Positions 6,241 to 17,337 are shown, numbered from the stretch's first letter. The stretch: 39,721 bases of DNA from Streptococcus minor DSM 17118 (GCF_000377005.1 NZ_AQYB01000022.1:1-39721), one strand, 5' to 3'. Notes: generated by a model from the letters alone, not told the origin. Translations and numbers: made by a program.

Positions 6241-7320
6241 TTAAATCTCCATATTTTGGTAAATTGGCAACAGCATCGCTGCATAAATCAAAACAATCAT
6301 CAAAGCCACAAAGAGAAAGATCAAGGGCTGAATCAGTTGCATAGCACGGTTGACTTTAGTAAAAAATTCCTCCCAGCACTCATCTGCATAAAGGGATAAT
6401 TCTGCTCCCAACTTAGACTTAGCCTGACCATACTCGATTATCAGACTGAGCTCCCGTCGAAAGAAAGGATAAGTTAATATTTGGTCACAAAAACTCTGGC
6501 CATTAATGAAACTTTGGGCTAAATCTCGCCCTATTTCTTGGAAAAGAGCAGATTTTTGCTCCTGCATGATGTCTACAATCTGTCCCAACTCCAAACCTTG
6601 ACCAATTAGATTGCCCCACTCACGCGCATAATAGGCTGTCAAGTAAATCTTGACATAAGTCCCAAGAAAGGGCATCCTCGAGAGGACGCGGGCTACTGTG
6701 ACCTTGCTTGTCTGTTGCATCCATATAAGACTAATCAAGACGATACAAGCTAAAAAGAACAATGCCCCCAAGAAAATCTGAGGAAAATGATTGACCAAGC
6801 TGGTCGCCACATTCCCTTCCTCCAACTGTGGTAAGAGATAGTTTTTCAGACCTAGCATGATAACCATGAGAAACCCCAATAAGATAACAGGGTAGGTAGC
6901 TACCTCAATCAGTTTCTTGCGGACCTGCGCCATTTTTGTCAAATAATCCTCGATATGCCGGAGACTAAGAGCTGTGTTACCATGAATTTCAGCTAGAGAA
7001 ATCTGCGTCACGACTGCATCGGAAAAAGCTAAGTCCGATAGTAAGGCTGAAAAAGGCTTGCCGGCCATGAGCCCTTGTCTCAAAACGACGATGTAACTGT
7101 CTGCTAACAGATGACTACGCTTGAGGAAATCGACAATTTCTGACAGATGAAAACCACTAGCAAAGAGATTGTTAAAAAGCTGAATGACTTTACGCTGCCC
7201 TAAAATCGATAATTTTTTCGGTTTCTGCCTGCCGAATATTGATATGTCCGTCCGCAAGAAGCTGATCAATTTGCTGATTCCATTTATAGTTGGAGTGCTC
7301 TTGGTAGTTTCTAGTGGCAT
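6241..7320 (-). CDS. comGB: Competence pseudopilus polytopic membrane protein ComGB (ComYB)
   Basis: Type II secretion F / PilC family. Two repeated cytoplasmic domains (FNNLFASGFHLSEIVDFLKRS near the N-terminus; YYAREWGNLIGQGLELGQIVDIM in the middle) are each followed by hydrophobic segments, and the C-terminus ends in a membrane helix (LIFLFVALMIVLIYAAMLL). It is the inner-membrane platform that works with the ComGA ATPase. The ATG at 7320 gives 359 aa but overlaps comGA by 131 bp; a TTG at 7269 (LISFLRTDISIFG) matches the usual ComYB N-terminus better, so the true protein may be 342 aa. Intact, unlike the next gene. Confidence 0.93.
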   Translation of the reverse strand: MPLETTKSTPTINGISKLISFLRTDISIFGRQKPKKLSILGQRKVIQLFNNLFASGFHLSEIVDFLKRSHLLADSYIVVLRQGLMAGKPFSALLSDLAFSDAVVTQISLAEIHGNTALSLRHIEDYLTKMAQVRKKLIEVATYPVILLGFLMVIMLGLKNYLLPQLEEGNVATSLVNHFPQIFLGALFFLACIVLISLIWMQQTSKVTVARVLSRMPFLGTYVKIYLTAYYAREWGNLIGQGLELGQIVDIMQEQKSALFQEIGRDLAQSFINGQSFCDQILTYPFFRRELSLIIEYGQAKSKLGAELSLYADECWEEFFTKVNRAMQLIQPLIFLFVALMIVLIYAAMLLPIYQNMEI

Positions 7321-8140
7321 AATCCACCATTCCCTTTCCTTTAATCAAACGTTGGTAAGCGATGCCCTGTAGGGCATTTTTCAACTCCTCCTCACTAACA
7401 CCTAGTTCTAGTAAGCGACTATAGACGCCCGAAATTGACTTAGCATGAACTGTCGAAAAGACTGTGACTCCTGTCAAGCTAGCTCGAATGACTGCTCGGG
7501 CTGTTTCTGTATCACGGATTTCTCCAATGATGAGCAGATCAGGCCGATGCCGCAAGGACAGTTTGATTAGATTGTCATAGGTGGCTCCGATTGCCTCATT
7601 GAGCTGAAGTTGAAGCATATTGTCCTGTTTGATTTCCACAGGATCTTCAATCGTCAATACTTGTTGTTTAGAAAATTTCAGCCTGGCAAGGTGATACATG
7701 AGAGTGGTCTTGCCAGAGCCGACTGGACCCGAAAAAAGGTAGAGCCCTCTTCCTTTTATTTCTTTGGAAACCTCCTCTACAGCGTTAAACCAGTAGCGAA
7801 GATCGTGGACACCCTCGTACAAGAAGCGGATAACCAAGCTTTCCTTATTGCGGTAATCACCCACGGTTGAGAGTCGCAGGGAAATAGTCCCCTGACCATA
7901 ATCATAGTCGCAAGACCCCTGTTGACTACGGCGCTTTTCTCCCACGTTCATACCTGCCATAAACTTAAAATGACTAATGAGTGCTGTAAATTCTGCCTCA
8001 TCATACTCTCCAACAAAGACCCGCTCATCCTCATAGCGCTCATACAACTCATAGACATCTGCACGCGGGACTAGATAGAGGTCTGTCACACACTTATCGA
8101 CCGCATCCGCAATAATTTTTTTTGCTAATTCTTGAACCAT
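7190..8140 (-). CDS. comGA: Competence pseudopilus assembly ATPase ComGA (ComYA)
   Basis: 316 aa, PulE/GspE secretion ATPase family. Walker A GPVGSGKTT lies near residue 135, the Asp box TIEDPVEI near 163, Walker B DLLIIGEIRD near 200 and a His box TVFSTVHAKS near 228. It powers assembly of the DNA-uptake pilus at the inner face of the membrane. First gene of the com operon; RBS AAGGAGG, 6 nt before the ATG, and a ComX box just upstream. The gene looks intact, but the operon is interrupted two genes later. Confidence 0.95.
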   Translation of the reverse strand: MVQELAKKIIADAVDKCVTDLYLVPRADVYELYERYEDERVFVGEYDEAEFTALISHFKFMAGMNVGEKRRSQQGSCDYDYGQGTISLRLSTVGDYRNKESLVIRFLYEGVHDLRYWFNAVEEVSKEIKGRGLYLFSGPVGSGKTTLMYHLARLKFSKQQVLTIEDPVEIKQDNMLQLQLNEAIGATYDNLIKLSLRHRPDLLIIGEIRDTETARAVIRASLTGVTVFSTVHAKSISGVYSRLLELGVSEEELKNALQGIAYQRLIKGKGMVDYATRNYQEHSNYKWNQQIDQLLADGHINIRQAETEKIIDFRAA

Positions 8141-8159
8141 AAAGCCTCCTTATCTAGTT

Positions 8160-8167
8160 TATTCGAA
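8160..8167 (-). promoter_or_regulatory. Candidate ComX (SigX) cin-box for the comG operon
   Basis: On the minus strand TTCGAATA lies 19 bp before the comGA start; the streptococcal cin-box consensus is TACGAATA, so this is a 7/8 match at the expected place. No ordinary -35/-10 pair is seen in this direction. The operon is therefore probably transcribed only during competence. Confidence 0.75.
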
Positions 8168-8173
8168 ATTAGT

Positions 8174-8202
8174 TTGCGTTCGAAAGGTATTTCTGCTAAA
8201 AT
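8174..8202 (+). promoter_or_regulatory. Promoter of the S66 peptidase gene
   Basis: TTGCGT (8174-8179), 17-bp spacer and extended -10 TGC-TAAAAT (8197-8202), 24 bp before the start codon. It diverges from the comGA promoter and overlaps none of the cin-box. Confidence 0.65.
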
Positions 8203-8226
8203 AATAAAAACTTTTGGAGGTTTCCT

Positions 8227-9183
8227 ATGCAACAATTAAAAAAAGGCGACCATATTCGCGTGGTCAGTCCATCTGCTTCTATCCAATATATCGGAGGTTT
8301 TGAGGCCAATCTCTCTGCCAAGGAAGCCTTGGAAAAACTGGGCTTTCAGGTTTCTTTTTCGAGTAACTATCTGGAACATGACCTCTTTGGATCTGCTTCT
8401 ATTGAGAGCCGGGTAGCGGATTTGCATGAAGCCTTTGCAGATGAGTCTGTTGATGCTATTTTAGCAACAATTGGGGGGTACAATTCCAATGAATTACTTC
8501 CTTATCTTGATTATGATCTGATTGCCCAGCATCCAAAGATTATTTGTGGCTACTCCGACTCGACAGCTTTTTTGACGGCTATCTATGCAAAAACTGGTAT
8601 GCAGACTTATATGGGACCATCCTACTCTAGTTTTAAAATGGAAGGTGGTCAAGATTATCAGACTGAGTCCTGGCTCAAGGCTGTTACGCAAGACCAGTAT
8701 GATTTGATACCGAGTTCTGAATGGTCTAGTGACGCTTGGTACCTCCCAAACGCCCCCCGTACTTTCTACCCAACCGAGTGGAAAGTTTACCATGAGGGAG
8801 AGGCTAGAGGTACCATCATCGGTGGAAACCTATCCACCTTTGCACTGCTTCATGGCACCGAATTTGCACCTACAGTAGAAGACTACATCCTCTTTGTTGA
8901 AGAGTCCGCGGAAGACCACTACACCGAGTTCGCTAGACACTTTGCTGCCCTGCTCCAGGTCTATCCTCATCCCAAGGGCCTAGTCATCGGTCGTTTTCCA
9001 AAGGAATGTGAAATGACAGAAGAAATCCTACTAGCCATTTTGGATAAGCATCCTGTATTGCAAACCATTCCTGTTCTCTATGATGTCGATTTTGCGCATA
9101 CCCAACCCCTTTTCACTATCACTATCGGGGCTCAAGCAGATTTTAATACCAAAGAATCACGGATTCATATACAGAAAAACTAA
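8227..9183 (+). CDS. S66-family serine carboxypeptidase (LD-carboxypeptidase / MccF-like)
   Basis: 318 aa. The N-terminus LKKGDHIRVVSPSAS, the DAILATIGGYNSNELLPYLDYD segment and CGYSDSTAFLTAIY with the nucleophile Ser in GYSDS are the family signature; the Glu/His partners are expected in FVEE (about 222) and the C-terminal third. Members either trim the tetrapeptide of cytoplasmic peptidoglycan fragments (LdcA) or hydrolyse microcin C-like aminoacyl-nucleotides (MccF); the sequence does not separate these. RBS GGAGG, 6 nt upstream; own promoter and terminator, so monocistronic. Confidence 0.88.
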   Translation: MQQLKKGDHIRVVSPSASIQYIGGFEANLSAKEALEKLGFQVSFSSNYLEHDLFGSASIESRVADLHEAFADESVDAILATIGGYNSNELLPYLDYDLIAQHPKIICGYSDSTAFLTAIYAKTGMQTYMGPSYSSFKMEGGQDYQTESWLKAVTQDQYDLIPSSEWSSDAWYLPNAPRTFYPTEWKVYHEGEARGTIIGGNLSTFALLHGTEFAPTVEDYILFVEESAEDHYTEFARHFAALLQVYPHPKGLVIGRFPKECEMTEEILLAILDKHPVLQTIPVLYDVDFAHTQPLFTITIGAQADFNTKESRIHIQKN

Positions 9184-9208
9184 AAAACGCGAAGAATCGC
9201 GTTTTTTT
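9184..9208 (+). terminator. Terminator after the S66 peptidase gene
   Basis: AAAACGCG (9184-9191) pairs with CGCGTTTT (9198-9205), loop AAGAAT, followed by Ts. The A-rich left arm makes it bidirectional, also serving the convergent DUF1033 gene whose stop codon overlaps it. Confidence 0.85.
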
Positions 9209-9554
9209 ACTGTTTTATTTTACAAGGCCTTAGGCGTGGATGTGTCCGTTTGGGTTGCAAACTGATTGGCATGCTCTTATCCATTTCCAATAAAAGGACA
9301 GAGTGGTACTGTTGCAAGTATTCATCACACTCTTCACACCAGATTTTTTCCTTAGGATCCCAAAAAGTTGCCATAAATCCTGCCATGGTCTTTTCCTGAG
9401 TATAGGTTTCTGATAGGTAAACCAATTCCTTCTGATAGAACCGCAATGCTTCTTCGTAGGAATCAAATTCTGTACTTGCTACAATATCTTCTTCCCAGCC
9501 ATCTAAAAACCACCAGGGTTCACAATCACCATACATTTTTATTACACGATACAT
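9207..9554 (-). CDS. DUF1033-family protein
   Basis: 115 aa from ATG 9554 (RBS AAGGAAG, 6 nt upstream); a longer frame to 9611 lacks an RBS. The sequence MYRVIKMYGDCEPWWFLDGWEEDI and the later FWDPKEKIWCEECDEYLQQYHSV are typical of DUF1033, a small family of Lactobacillales often found beside rpoC and the com operon, as here. Several Trp and acidic residues, no membrane segment. The Cys-Glu-Glu-Cys motif could bind metal or form a disulfide. Function is unknown. Confidence 0.85.
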   Translation of the reverse strand: MYRVIKMYGDCEPWWFLDGWEEDIVASTEFDSYEEALRFYQKELVYLSETYTQEKTMAGFMATFWDPKEKIWCEECDEYLQQYHSVLLLEMDKSMPISLQPKRTHPRLRPCKIKQ

Positions 9555-9671
9555 ACTCACACTTCCTTTGTCAGTATCATTATATTTGATTTCCAAAGAA
9601 TTAGAAAGCAATTAGCTTAGAAATATTTTCACATATACGTATCTATCCCGGTATGGCTTCAACCCATAATA

Positions 9672-9703
9672 ACAAAGAGCCCCTAGCTCACAATGAGCTA
9701 GGG
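9672..9703 (-). terminator. Terminator of the rpoBC operon
   Basis: CCCTAGCTCA (9681-9690) and TGAGCTAGGG (9694-9703) form a perfect 10-bp stem with a three-base loop, followed on the minus strand by GCTCTTTGTT. It begins 7 bp after the rpoC stop codon. Confidence 0.85.
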
Positions 9704-9710
9704 ATTCTCT

Positions 9711-12700
9711 TTATTCTGTTACAAATTCTTCACTTGCTTCTTCAAGTGGTACTTCTTCGATGATTTCTACTTCATTGACAGCTTGTGGTTCAAGGTTACG
9801 GTATCTAGCCATACCAGTACCAGCTGGGATGATCTTACCGATAATCACATTCTCTTTTAGACCAAGAAGGTGATCTTTCTTACCTCGGATAGCAGCATCT
9901 GTCAAGACACGAGTTGTTTCTTGGAAGGATGCAGCTGACAAGAAGGAGTTGGTTTCAAGAGAAGCCTTGGTGATCCCCATCAGGACAGGACGAGCTGTCG
10001 CAGGAATCCCACCAGCAATGACGGTTTCAGCATTGGCATCGGTAAAGTCCGAAATATCCATGAGGGTTCCCATGAGAAGATCTGTATCACCTGGATCCAT
10101 GACGCGAACCTTGCGAAGCATTTGACGAACCATTACCTCAATGTGTTTGTCACCGATTTCTACACCCTGGCTACGGTAAACTTTTTGCACTTCAGAAAGA
10201 AGGTAGGTTTCTACAGAAAGGACGTCACGAACTTCAAGCAGGCGTTTCGGTTGGATAGAACCTTCTGTCAGAGCAGCTCCACGTGCTACTTGGTCTCCCA
10301 CTTCAACCTTCATACGGGCTGTAAATGGTACCACGTATTCCCCTTCGCCAGTCTTACCTTTGACAAAGACTTTCTTAGTACGAGTTGATGCATCTTCTTG
10401 AATATCAACCACTTCACCCTTGACTTCGGTGATAACCGCTTCCCCTTTTGGATTGCGGGCTTCAAAGATTTCTTGGACACGAGGAAGACCCTGAGTGATA
10501 TCACTGTTAGAAGCTACACCACCCGTGTGGAAGGTCCGCATGGTCAACTGTGTACCCGGCTCACCGATAGATTGGGCCGCGATAGTACCGACTGCTTCAC
10601 CAACCTCAACCGCATCGCCAGTTGCCAAGTTGATACCATAACAGTGACGGCAAACACCATGGCGTGTATTACACGTAAAGACGCTACGGATGGTAACTTG
10701 CTCCACACCTGCTGCTACGATTTGACGAGCAATATCTTCGGTAATCAACTGGTTGGCACCGATAATCACTTCACCTGTTTCAGGATGTTTGACAGTCTTC
10801 TTAGTATAGCGACCTTGTAGACGTTCTTCCAATGGCTCAATCATTTCCTTACCATCTGTGATAGAGGTAATATCTAAACCACGGTCTGTTCCACAGTCAT
10901 CTTCACGGATGATTACATCCTGTGCTACGTCCACCAAACGACGAGTCAAGTAACCTGAATCGGCTGTCTTGAGGGCCGTATCCGTCATACCCTTACGGGC
11001 ACCGTGAGTAGAGAAGAACATCTCAAGTACAGAGAGGCCCTCACGGAAGTTAGACAAGATTGGCAATTCCATGATGCGTCCGTTTGGTGCTGACATCAGT
11101 CCACGCATACCAGCCAACTGGGAGAAGTTTGAGATGTTACCACGGGCACCAGAGTCCATCATCATAACGATAGGATTTTTTGGATCCTGTGATTCAGTCA
11201 AACGTTTTTCCAGTTTTTCTTTAGCTGCACGCCACTCATCAGTGACAGCTGTATATCGCTCATCTTCGGTAATCATACCACGACGGAACTGTTTCTTGAT
11301 TTGCTCCACACGCTCATGTGCAGCGTCAATGATTTCAGCCTTGTTGTCAATAACCGGGATATCTGCAATACCCACTGTCAAACCAGCTAGGGTTGAATGG
11401 TAGTAGCCCAAGTCTTTAAGACGGTCAAGTAGAGCAGAGGTCTCTGTTGTTCGGAAACGTTTAAAGATTTCAGCAATGATATTTCCAAGATTTTTTTTCT
11501 TGAACGGTGGGTTGATCTCAAGTGCCGCAATCGCAGCCTTGATGTCGCTACCTGGCTCCAAGAAGTACTTATCTGGTGTACCATCTGTCAAATTGGCATT
11601 GTTTGGTTCCTGTAGGTAAGGAAGACCTTCTGGCATGATGGCATTGAACAAAATTTTTCCGACCGTCGTCATCAAGATTTTGTGCTTTTGATTGTCCTTC
11701 CAAGGCTTGTCTAGGCTATCGGTCGTGATACCTACGCGAGTATGCAAGTGCACATAGCCATTGCGATAGGCCATAACCGCCTCATCGGCATCCTTGAAGA
11801 CCATGCCTTCGCCTTCACGACCCTCATCTTCCATGGTTAGGTAATAGTTACCCAAAACCATATCCTGAGATGGGGTTACGACTGGTTTTCCATCTTTCGG
11901 GTTAAGGATGTGCTCTGCAGCTAACATCAGGATACGAGCTTCTGCTTGTGCTTCTTCTGACAATGGAACGTGGATGGCCATTTGGTCACCATCGAAGTCG
12001 GCATTGTAGGCTTCACAGACTAGCGGATGAAGACGCAGTGCCTTACCGTCAATCAAAACAGGCTCAAAAGCTTGAATTCCCAAACGGTGAAGTGTCGGTG
12101 CGCGGTTGAGAAGAACTGGATGTTCTTTGATAACTTCTTCCAAAATATCCCAGATACGATCATCGCCACGCTCAATCAACCGTTTAGCTGCCTTAACGTT
12201 ACCAGCGATTTCGCGGGCAACAATTTCACGCATAACAAATGGTTTGAAAAGCTCAATAGCCATTTCACGCGGCACACCACATTGATACATCTTAAGAGTT
12301 GGACCAACCGCGATAACAGAACGACCTGAGAAGTCAACACGCTTACCGAGCAAGTTTTGACGGAAACGACCTTGTTTTCCTTTCAGCATATGGCTGAGAG
12401 ATTTAAGAGGACGGCTTCCTGGTCCAGTAATAGGGCGACCACGGCGACCATTGTCAATCAAAGCATCGACTGCTTCTTGTAGCATCCGCTTTTCGTTTTG
12501 GACAATAATACCTGGTGCGTTCAGTTCTAATAGACGAGCCAGACGGTTGTTACGGTTAATAACACGACGGTAGAGCTCATTTAAATCAGAAGCTGCAAAG
12601 CGTCCACCATCTAACTGAACCATCGGACGAAGGTCTGGTGGAATAACCGGTAAGATGTTTAGAATCATCCATTCAGGCTTGTTGCCTGATTTTTGGAAGG

Positions 12701-13346
12701 CATCTAAAACATCTAAACGACGGACAGCTTTGATTCGTTTTTGACCAGTTGCAGTCTTCAGTTCTTCCTTTAAGGCTGCAATTTCACTTGGGAGGTCTAC
12801 TTGCTTAAGTAGATCTTGAATCGCTTCTGCCCCCATCTTAGCTACGAAAGAACCGGCTCCGTACTCACGCAATCGCTCACGGTACTCGCGCTCTGTCATA
12901 ATAGACTTGTGCTCAAGCGGAGTCTCTTTTGGATCAATCACAACATAGGCTGCAAAGTAAATAACTTCTTCAAGTGCACGTGGACTCATATCCAAGGTCA
13001 GACCCATCCTAGATGGAATGCCTTTGAAATACCAGATATGAGAGATGGGAGCTTTCAACTCAATATGCCCCATCCGCTCACGGCGAACCTTGGCACGGGT
13101 TACTTCTACTCCACAACGGTCACAGACAATACCTTTGTAACGGATTCGTTTGTATTTACCACAAGAACATTCCCAGTCTTTTGTTGGACCAAAGATCACT
13201 TCATCAAAGAGTCCATCACGTTCTGGTTTTAGCGTGCGGTAGTTGATTGTTTCAGGTTTTTTAACCTCACCATAGGACCATGAACGGACCTTGTTGGGTG
13301 AAGCTAACGTGATTTGCATACTTTTAAATCGATTTACGTCAACCAC
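9711..13346 (-). CDS. rpoC: DNA-directed RNA polymerase subunit beta'
   Basis: 1211 aa using GTG at 13346 ([25 protein letters not shown] 7 nt upstream); the ATG at 13388 would add 14 residues that other streptococcal RpoC proteins lack. The first zinc site CSCGKY...CDRCG (about residues 60-78), the active-site [12 protein letters not shown] (about 445-457) with three Mg-binding Asp residues, and the second zinc site [13 protein letters not shown] (about 875-890) are all present, followed by the trigger loop region [16 protein letters not shown]. Full length with an acidic C-terminal tail. Part of the core transcription machinery, co-transcribed with rpoB. Confidence 0.98.
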   Translation of the reverse strand: MVDVNRFKSMQITLASPNKVRSWSYGEVKKPETINYRTLKPERDGLFDEVIFGPTKDWECSCGKYKRIRYKGIVCDRCGVEVTRAKVRRERMGHIELKAPISHIWYFKGIPSRMGLTLDMSPRALEEVIYFAAYVVIDPKETPLEHKSIMTEREYRERLREYGAGSFVAKMGAEAIQDLLKQVDLPSEIAALKEELKTATGQKRIKAVRRLDVLDAFQKSGNKPEWMILNILPVIPPDLRPMVQLDGGRFAASDLNELYRRVINRNNRLARLLELNAPGIIVQNEKRMLQEAVDALIDNGRRGRPITGPGSRPLKSLSHMLKGKQGRFRQNLLGKRVDFSGRSVIAVGPTLKMYQCGVPREMAIELFKPFVMREIVAREIAGNVKAAKRLIERGDDRIWDILEEVIKEHPVLLNRAPTLHRLGIQAFEPVLIDGKALRLHPLVCEAYNADFDGDQMAIHVPLSEEAQAEARILMLAAEHILNPKDGKPVVTPSQDMVLGNYYLTMEDEGREGEGMVFKDADEAVMAYRNGYVHLHTRVGITTDSLDKPWKDNQKHKILMTTVGKILFNAIMPEGLPYLQEPNNANLTDGTPDKYFLEPGSDIKAAIAALEINPPFKKKNLGNIIAEIFKRFRTTETSALLDRLKDLGYYHSTLAGLTVGIADIPVIDNKAEIIDAAHERVEQIKKQFRRGMITEDERYTAVTDEWRAAKEKLEKRLTESQDPKNPIVMMMDSGARGNISNFSQLAGMRGLMSAPNGRIMELPILSNFREGLSVLEMFFSTHGARKGMTDTALKTADSGYLTRRLVDVAQDVIIREDDCGTDRGLDITSITDGKEMIEPLEERLQGRYTKKTVKHPETGEVIIGANQLITEDIARQIVAAGVEQVTIRSVFTCNTRHGVCRHCYGINLATGDAVEVGEAVGTIAAQSIGEPGTQLTMRTFHTGGVASNSDITQGLPRVQEIFEARNPKGEAVITEVKGEVVDIQEDASTRTKKVFVKGKTGEGEYVVPFTARMKVEVGDQVARGAALTEGSIQPKRLLEVRDVLSVETYLLSEVQKVYRSQGVEIGDKHIEVMVRQMLRKVRVMDPGDTDLLMGTLMDISDFTDANAETVIAGGIPATARPVLMGITKASLETNSFLSAASFQETTRVLTDAAIRGKKDHLLGLKENVIIGKIIPAGTGMARYRNLEPQAVNEVEIIEEVPLEEASEEFVTE

Positions 13347-13416
13347 TAATAATCCCTTTCTTATAATTGTACGAGGGTGGGGTTCCACACCTCACATTCT
13401 TGAACTCGTAAGAGTA

Positions 13417-13440
13417 TGTGGGGAGAAGTTTTCTCCCACA
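13417..13440 (-). other. Hairpin in the rpoB-rpoC intergenic spacer
   Basis: TGTGGGAGAA pairs with TTCTCCCCACA (one bulged C) around a short AAC loop. It has no T tract, so it is not a strong terminator; it may be a processing, pausing or mRNA-stabilising element between the two subunit genes. Confidence 0.6.
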
Positions 13441-13444
13441 GACT

Positions 13445-13476
13445 ACCCGATGTCTTACCATTTTTGGGTATCGGGT
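13445..13476 (-). other. Second hairpin in the rpoB-rpoC spacer
   Basis: ACCCGAT (13445-13451) pairs with ATCGGGT (13470-13476); an alternative inner pairing is TACC with GGTA. It begins about 20 bp after the rpoB stop codon and stands directly beside the hairpin at 13417-13440. Confidence 0.5.
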
Positions 13477-13496
13477 TAAAACCGTCTCAGGTTGTC

Positions 13497-16400
13497 TTAC
13501 TCTTCTTCTTTTGCAAAGGCTGCGGCAGCATCAGCTGCGGCTTTTGCGCGGGCCTTTTCTAGATCATCTACATGGATGATGTCATCATCTTCCCCTTCAT
13601 CAAGATCACGCAATTCTACTTCGTTGTCATCTTCATCAAGGACACGCATATCCAGACCAAGCGATTGCAACTCTTTTACAAGAACGCGGAAGGATTCTGG
13701 AACACCTGGTTTTGGAATTGGTTTACCTTTGGTGATGGCTTCATAGGCCTTCAGACGGCCTGTCACATCATCTGACTTGTAGGTCAAAATTTCTTGCAGA
13801 ACATTTGACGCACCGTAAGCTTCTAGGGCCCAAACTTCCATCTCACCGAAACGTTGTCCACCAAACTGAGCTTTACCGCCGAGTGGTTGTTGGGTAACAA
13901 GTGAGTATGGTCCAACTGAACGAGCATGGAGTTTATCATCGACCATATGGTGCAGTTTAATCATGTACATAACACCGACAGATACACGGTTATCAAACGG
14001 CTCACCCGTACGACCATCATAAAGAATGGTTTTGGCATCTGAGTCCATACCTGCTTCCTTAACAGTGTCCCATAGGTCATCGGCACTAGCTCCATCAAAT
14101 ACAGGAGTAGCAATATAGATACCCAAATTACGAGCCGCCATACCTAGGTGAAGTTCCATAACCTGACCGATATTCATACGAGATGGTACCCCGAGTGGGT
14201 TGAGCATGATATCAACTGGTGTACCATCAGGGAGATAAGGCATATCTTCCACAGGAACGATACGGGATACGACACCCTTGTTTCCGTGGCGACCGGCCAT
14301 CTTATCCCCAACCTTGATTTTACGTTTTTGGGCAATGTAGACGCGTACCAGCATATTCACACCAGATTGCAATTCATCACCGTTAGCACGAGTAAAGATT
14401 TTTACATCACGGACAACCCCATCGGCACCGTGTGGTACACGAAGGGAAGTATCACGTACTTCACGAGATTTATCACCAAAGATAGCATGAAGAAGACGTT
14501 CTTCGGCAGATAGGTCTTTTTCTCCCTTAGGTGTCACCTTACCAACTAGGATATCTCCTTCTTTAACTTCCGCACCGATGCGGATAATTCCCATTTCATC
14601 CAAGTTTCGAAGAGCATCTTCTCCGACGTTTGGAATTTCACGAGTAATTTCTTCAGGGCCAAGTTTGGTATCACGAGTTTCTGATTCGTACTCTTCCAAG
14701 TGAACAGATGTATAGACATCATCTTTCACAAGGCGTTCAGACATGATAACGGCATCCTCGAAGTTGTAACCTTCCCATGTCATGTAGGCAACAATTGGGT
14801 TTTGACCAAGCGCCATTTCACCATTTTCCATAGACGGTCCATCAGCGATGAAATCACCTTTTTCAACAATATCACCAATTTTGACAAGGGTGCGTTGGTT
14901 GTAAGCTGTACCAGAGTTTGAACGGCGGAATTTGGAAATGGTATAAACATCCAAAGAGCCATCTTCGCGACGAACTTCAACCTTGTCCGCATCTGCATAA
15001 GTAACCTTACCATCATGTTGCGCAATAATAGCTGCTCCTGAATCATGGGCTGCTTGGTATTCCATACCCGTTCCTACATAAGGAGCTTTTGGATCAATCA
15101 ATGGAACAGCCTGACGTTGCATGTTGGCACCCATCAGGGCACGGTTGGAGTCATCATTTTCCAAGAAAGGAATACATGCAGTCGCAACAGCAACTACCTG
15201 TTTTGGTGAAACATCCATAAAGTCTGCAGAAGCTGCTGGGAACTCTTGGTTGTTACCCTGATGACGGCCCATGACAGTCTCCTCAGCAAAGCGGTTGTTT
15301 TCATCCAACGGCGAAGTGGATTGGGCTACAATGTAAGCATCCTCTTCATCAGCCGTCAACCAAACGATTTCATTGGTTACAGTACCTGTTGCGCGATCCA
15401 CCTTCCGATAGGGTGTTTGAATAAATCCATACTTATTGAGGTGACCATAAGATGATAAGTTGTTGATCAAACCGATGTTTGGTCCCTCAGGTGTTTCAAT
15501 CGGACACATACGACCATAGTGAGTGTAGTGTACGTCACGAACCTCATAACCAGCACGGTCACGTGTCAAACCACCAGGTCCAAGGGCTGATAAACGACGT
15601 TTGTGCGACAACTCAGATAGTGGGTTATGTTGGTCCATGAACTGAGACAACTGAGAAGAGCCAAAGAACTCTTTAATGGCAGCTGTTACTGGACGGATAT
15701 TGATAATTTGTTGTGGTGTCAACACTTCATTGTCTTGAACAGACATCCGCTCACGGAGATTCCGCTCCATACGGGTCAAACCGATTCGAACCTGATTAGC
15801 CAGAAGCTCTCCAACGGCACGAATCCGACGATTTCCTAAATGGTCAATATCGTCTACACGACCCAAACCTTCAGCCAAGTTGAGGAAATAACTCATTTCA
15901 GCCAAGATGTCAGCCGGAGTCACTGTACGGATGTTTTCAGCTGGATTGGCATTCCCAATAACAGTCACTACGCGGTCTGGATCTGTTGGTGCAACAATTT
16001 TGAATTTTTGTAGCAAAACTGGCTCTGTTAAAACTGCTGCATCATTTGGAATATATTCAACTAGGTTGAGCTCATCAAATTGTCCTTCAGCTGCCTCTAA
16101 CACTTCACGTGAAAGAACTGTTCCAGCTTCCCAAACGATTTCGCCAGTCTCACCGTTGATGACATGTTCTGCTAGTGTTTGATTGAGAAGACGGGTACGT
16201 AGGTTCAATTTTTTGTTGATTTTATAACGACCTACTGGTGCCAAATCATAGCGACGTGGATCAAAGAAACGCGCAGTCAAAAGAGTCCGTGAACTTTCAG
16301 CTGTTTTTGGTTCACCCGGACGCAAGCGCTCGTAAATTTCTTTCAGTGCTTCGTCAATCCGTGAATCAGCTGGGTTTTTGTGAATATCTTTTTCAACAGT

Positions 16401-17057
16401 GTTGCGCACTAAGTCGCTATCACCAAAGATATCAAAGATTTCATCATCTCCAGAGAAACCAAGAGCTCGCACCAAAGTCGTAAATGGAATCTTACGAGTT
16501 CGGTCAATCCGAGTATAGGCAATATCTTTTGAATCAGTTTCTAACTCCAACCAAGCGCCACGGTTTGGAATAATCGTTGAACCATAGCCTACCTTACCAT
16601 TCTTGTCGACCTTATCATTAAAGTAAACACCTGGTGATCGCACTAACTGCGATACGATAATCCGCTCCGCACCATTGATGATGAACGTACCCATTTCCGT
16701 CATGATAGGGAATTCACCAAAGAATACTTCTTGGGTCTTAATTTCACCAGTTTCCTTGTTGATTAGGCGGAAGGTCACAAAGATAGGCGCTGAGTAGTTG
16801 GCATCATGCGCACGCGCTTCTTCCAATGTATACTTAGGCTCCTTGAGCTCATAGCCCACAAATTCCAATTCCATGGTTTCAGTGAAGTTGGATACTGGAA
16901 GTACATCTTCAAAGACTTCTTTCAGACCGTGTTCCAAAAACTCTTGAAATGAATCCGTTTGGATTTCAATCAAATTTGGTAAATCAAGAACTTCTTTGAT
17001 TCTTGAAAAACTACGACGGGTACGATGTTTCCCGTATTGAACGTCATGTCCTGCCAA
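13497..17057 (-). CDS. rpoB: DNA-directed RNA polymerase subunit beta
   Basis: 1186 aa starting at TTG 17057 (RBS AAAGGAG), beginning [28 protein letters not shown], the standard streptococcal start. The rifampicin pocket [19 protein letters not shown]...[14 protein letters not shown] (about residues 455-490) has the usual Asp, His and Ser residues, so no classical resistance change is visible. Other conserved blocks include [12 protein letters not shown] and [24 protein letters not shown] near the C-terminus, followed by an acidic, Ala-rich tail. Encoded first in the rpoBC operon from a promoter at 17301-17329 through a 240-nt structured leader. Confidence 0.98.
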   Translation of the reverse strand: MAGHDVQYGKHRTRRSFSRIKEVLDLPNLIEIQTDSFQEFLEHGLKEVFEDVLPVSNFTETMELEFVGYELKEPKYTLEEARAHDANYSAPIFVTFRLINKETGEIKTQEVFFGEFPIMTEMGTFIINGAERIIVSQLVRSPGVYFNDKVDKNGKVGYGSTIIPNRGAWLELETDSKDIAYTRIDRTRKIPFTTLVRALGFSGDDEIFDIFGDSDLVRNTVEKDIHKNPADSRIDEALKEIYERLRPGEPKTAESSRTLLTARFFDPRRYDLAPVGRYKINKKLNLRTRLLNQTLAEHVINGETGEIVWEAGTVLSREVLEAAEGQFDELNLVEYIPNDAAVLTEPVLLQKFKIVAPTDPDRVVTVIGNANPAENIRTVTPADILAEMSYFLNLAEGLGRVDDIDHLGNRRIRAVGELLANQVRIGLTRMERNLRERMSVQDNEVLTPQQIINIRPVTAAIKEFFGSSQLSQFMDQHNPLSELSHKRRLSALGPGGLTRDRAGYEVRDVHYTHYGRMCPIETPEGPNIGLINNLSSYGHLNKYGFIQTPYRKVDRATGTVTNEIVWLTADEEDAYIVAQSTSPLDENNRFAEETVMGRHQGNNQEFPAASADFMDVSPKQVVAVATACIPFLENDDSNRALMGANMQRQAVPLIDPKAPYVGTGMEYQAAHDSGAAIIAQHDGKVTYADADKVEVRREDGSLDVYTISKFRRSNSGTAYNQRTLVKIGDIVEKGDFIADGPSMENGEMALGQNPIVAYMTWEGYNFEDAVIMSERLVKDDVYTSVHLEEYESETRDTKLGPEEITREIPNVGEDALRNLDEMGIIRIGAEVKEGDILVGKVTPKGEKDLSAEERLLHAIFGDKSREVRDTSLRVPHGADGVVRDVKIFTRANGDELQSGVNMLVRVYIAQKRKIKVGDKMAGRHGNKGVVSRIVPVEDMPYLPDGTPVDIMLNPLGVPSRMNIGQVMELHLGMAARNLGIYIATPVFDGASADDLWDTVKEAGMDSDAKTILYDGRTGEPFDNRVSVGVMYMIKLHHMVDDKLHARSVGPYSLVTQQPLGGKAQFGGQRFGEMEVWALEAYGASNVLQEILTYKSDDVTGRLKAYEAITKGKPIPKPGVPESFRVLVKELQSLGLDMRVLDEDDNEVELRDLDEGEDDDIIHVDDLEKARAKAAADAAAAFAKEEE

Positions 17058-17199
17058 GTGATAGCTCCTTTTTATTCGATATAGGCGGGCCTTGGCCCGA
17101 GTACATTATTCTTTATTTGCCATGTGCAACTTGCGTTGCTATAATTTTTAGAATCTTTAAATTTGTGTAACAAATCGTTTTTTTCCTAAAAATAAGCAC

Positions 17200-17245
17200 A
17201 AAAAGAGCAGCTAAATCTTCCTCTTTAAAGTTTGATTTAACTGCT
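17200..17245 (-). terminator. Terminator-like hairpin inside the rpoB leader (possible attenuator)
   Basis: AGCAGTTAAATC (17234-17245, read on minus) pairs with GATTTAGCTGCT (17206-17217) over 12 bp with one G-U, followed by CTTTTTG. It lies about 50-95 nt downstream of the rpoB promoter start site and about 145 nt before the rpoB start codon. It could also end pbp1b transcription. Confidence 0.75.
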
Positions 17246-17300
17246 GTAAGCCTTATTTGGACAATATTTCAAACAAGGCACACGACAAATAATTTTAATT

Positions 17301-17329
17301 ATTATATCATAGATAACCCTTATTTGCAA
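17301..17329 (-). promoter_or_regulatory. rpoBC promoter
   Basis: TTGCAA (17324-17329), 17-bp spacer, extended -10 TGA-TATAAT (17301-17306). The -35 lies immediately after the pbp1b stop codon. The resulting leader is about 240 nt, AT-rich, and contains the attenuator-like hairpin and a CGGGCCAAGGCCCG stem about 25 nt before the start codon. Confidence 0.85.
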
Positions 17330-17337
17330 GAATTTTA

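Noticed and set aside
13347..13388. ATG start for rpoC at 13388
   Set aside because: The 14 added residues are absent from other streptococcal RpoC and the GTG at 13346 has the RBS.
9711..17057. Many plus-strand open frames of 60-140 codons opposite rpoC and rpoB
   Set aside because: They are antisense shadows of long conserved genes, without RBS or recognisable protein features.
13497..17057. Rifampicin-resistance mutation in rpoB
   Set aside because: The Asp, His and Ser positions of the rifampicin pocket are wild type.
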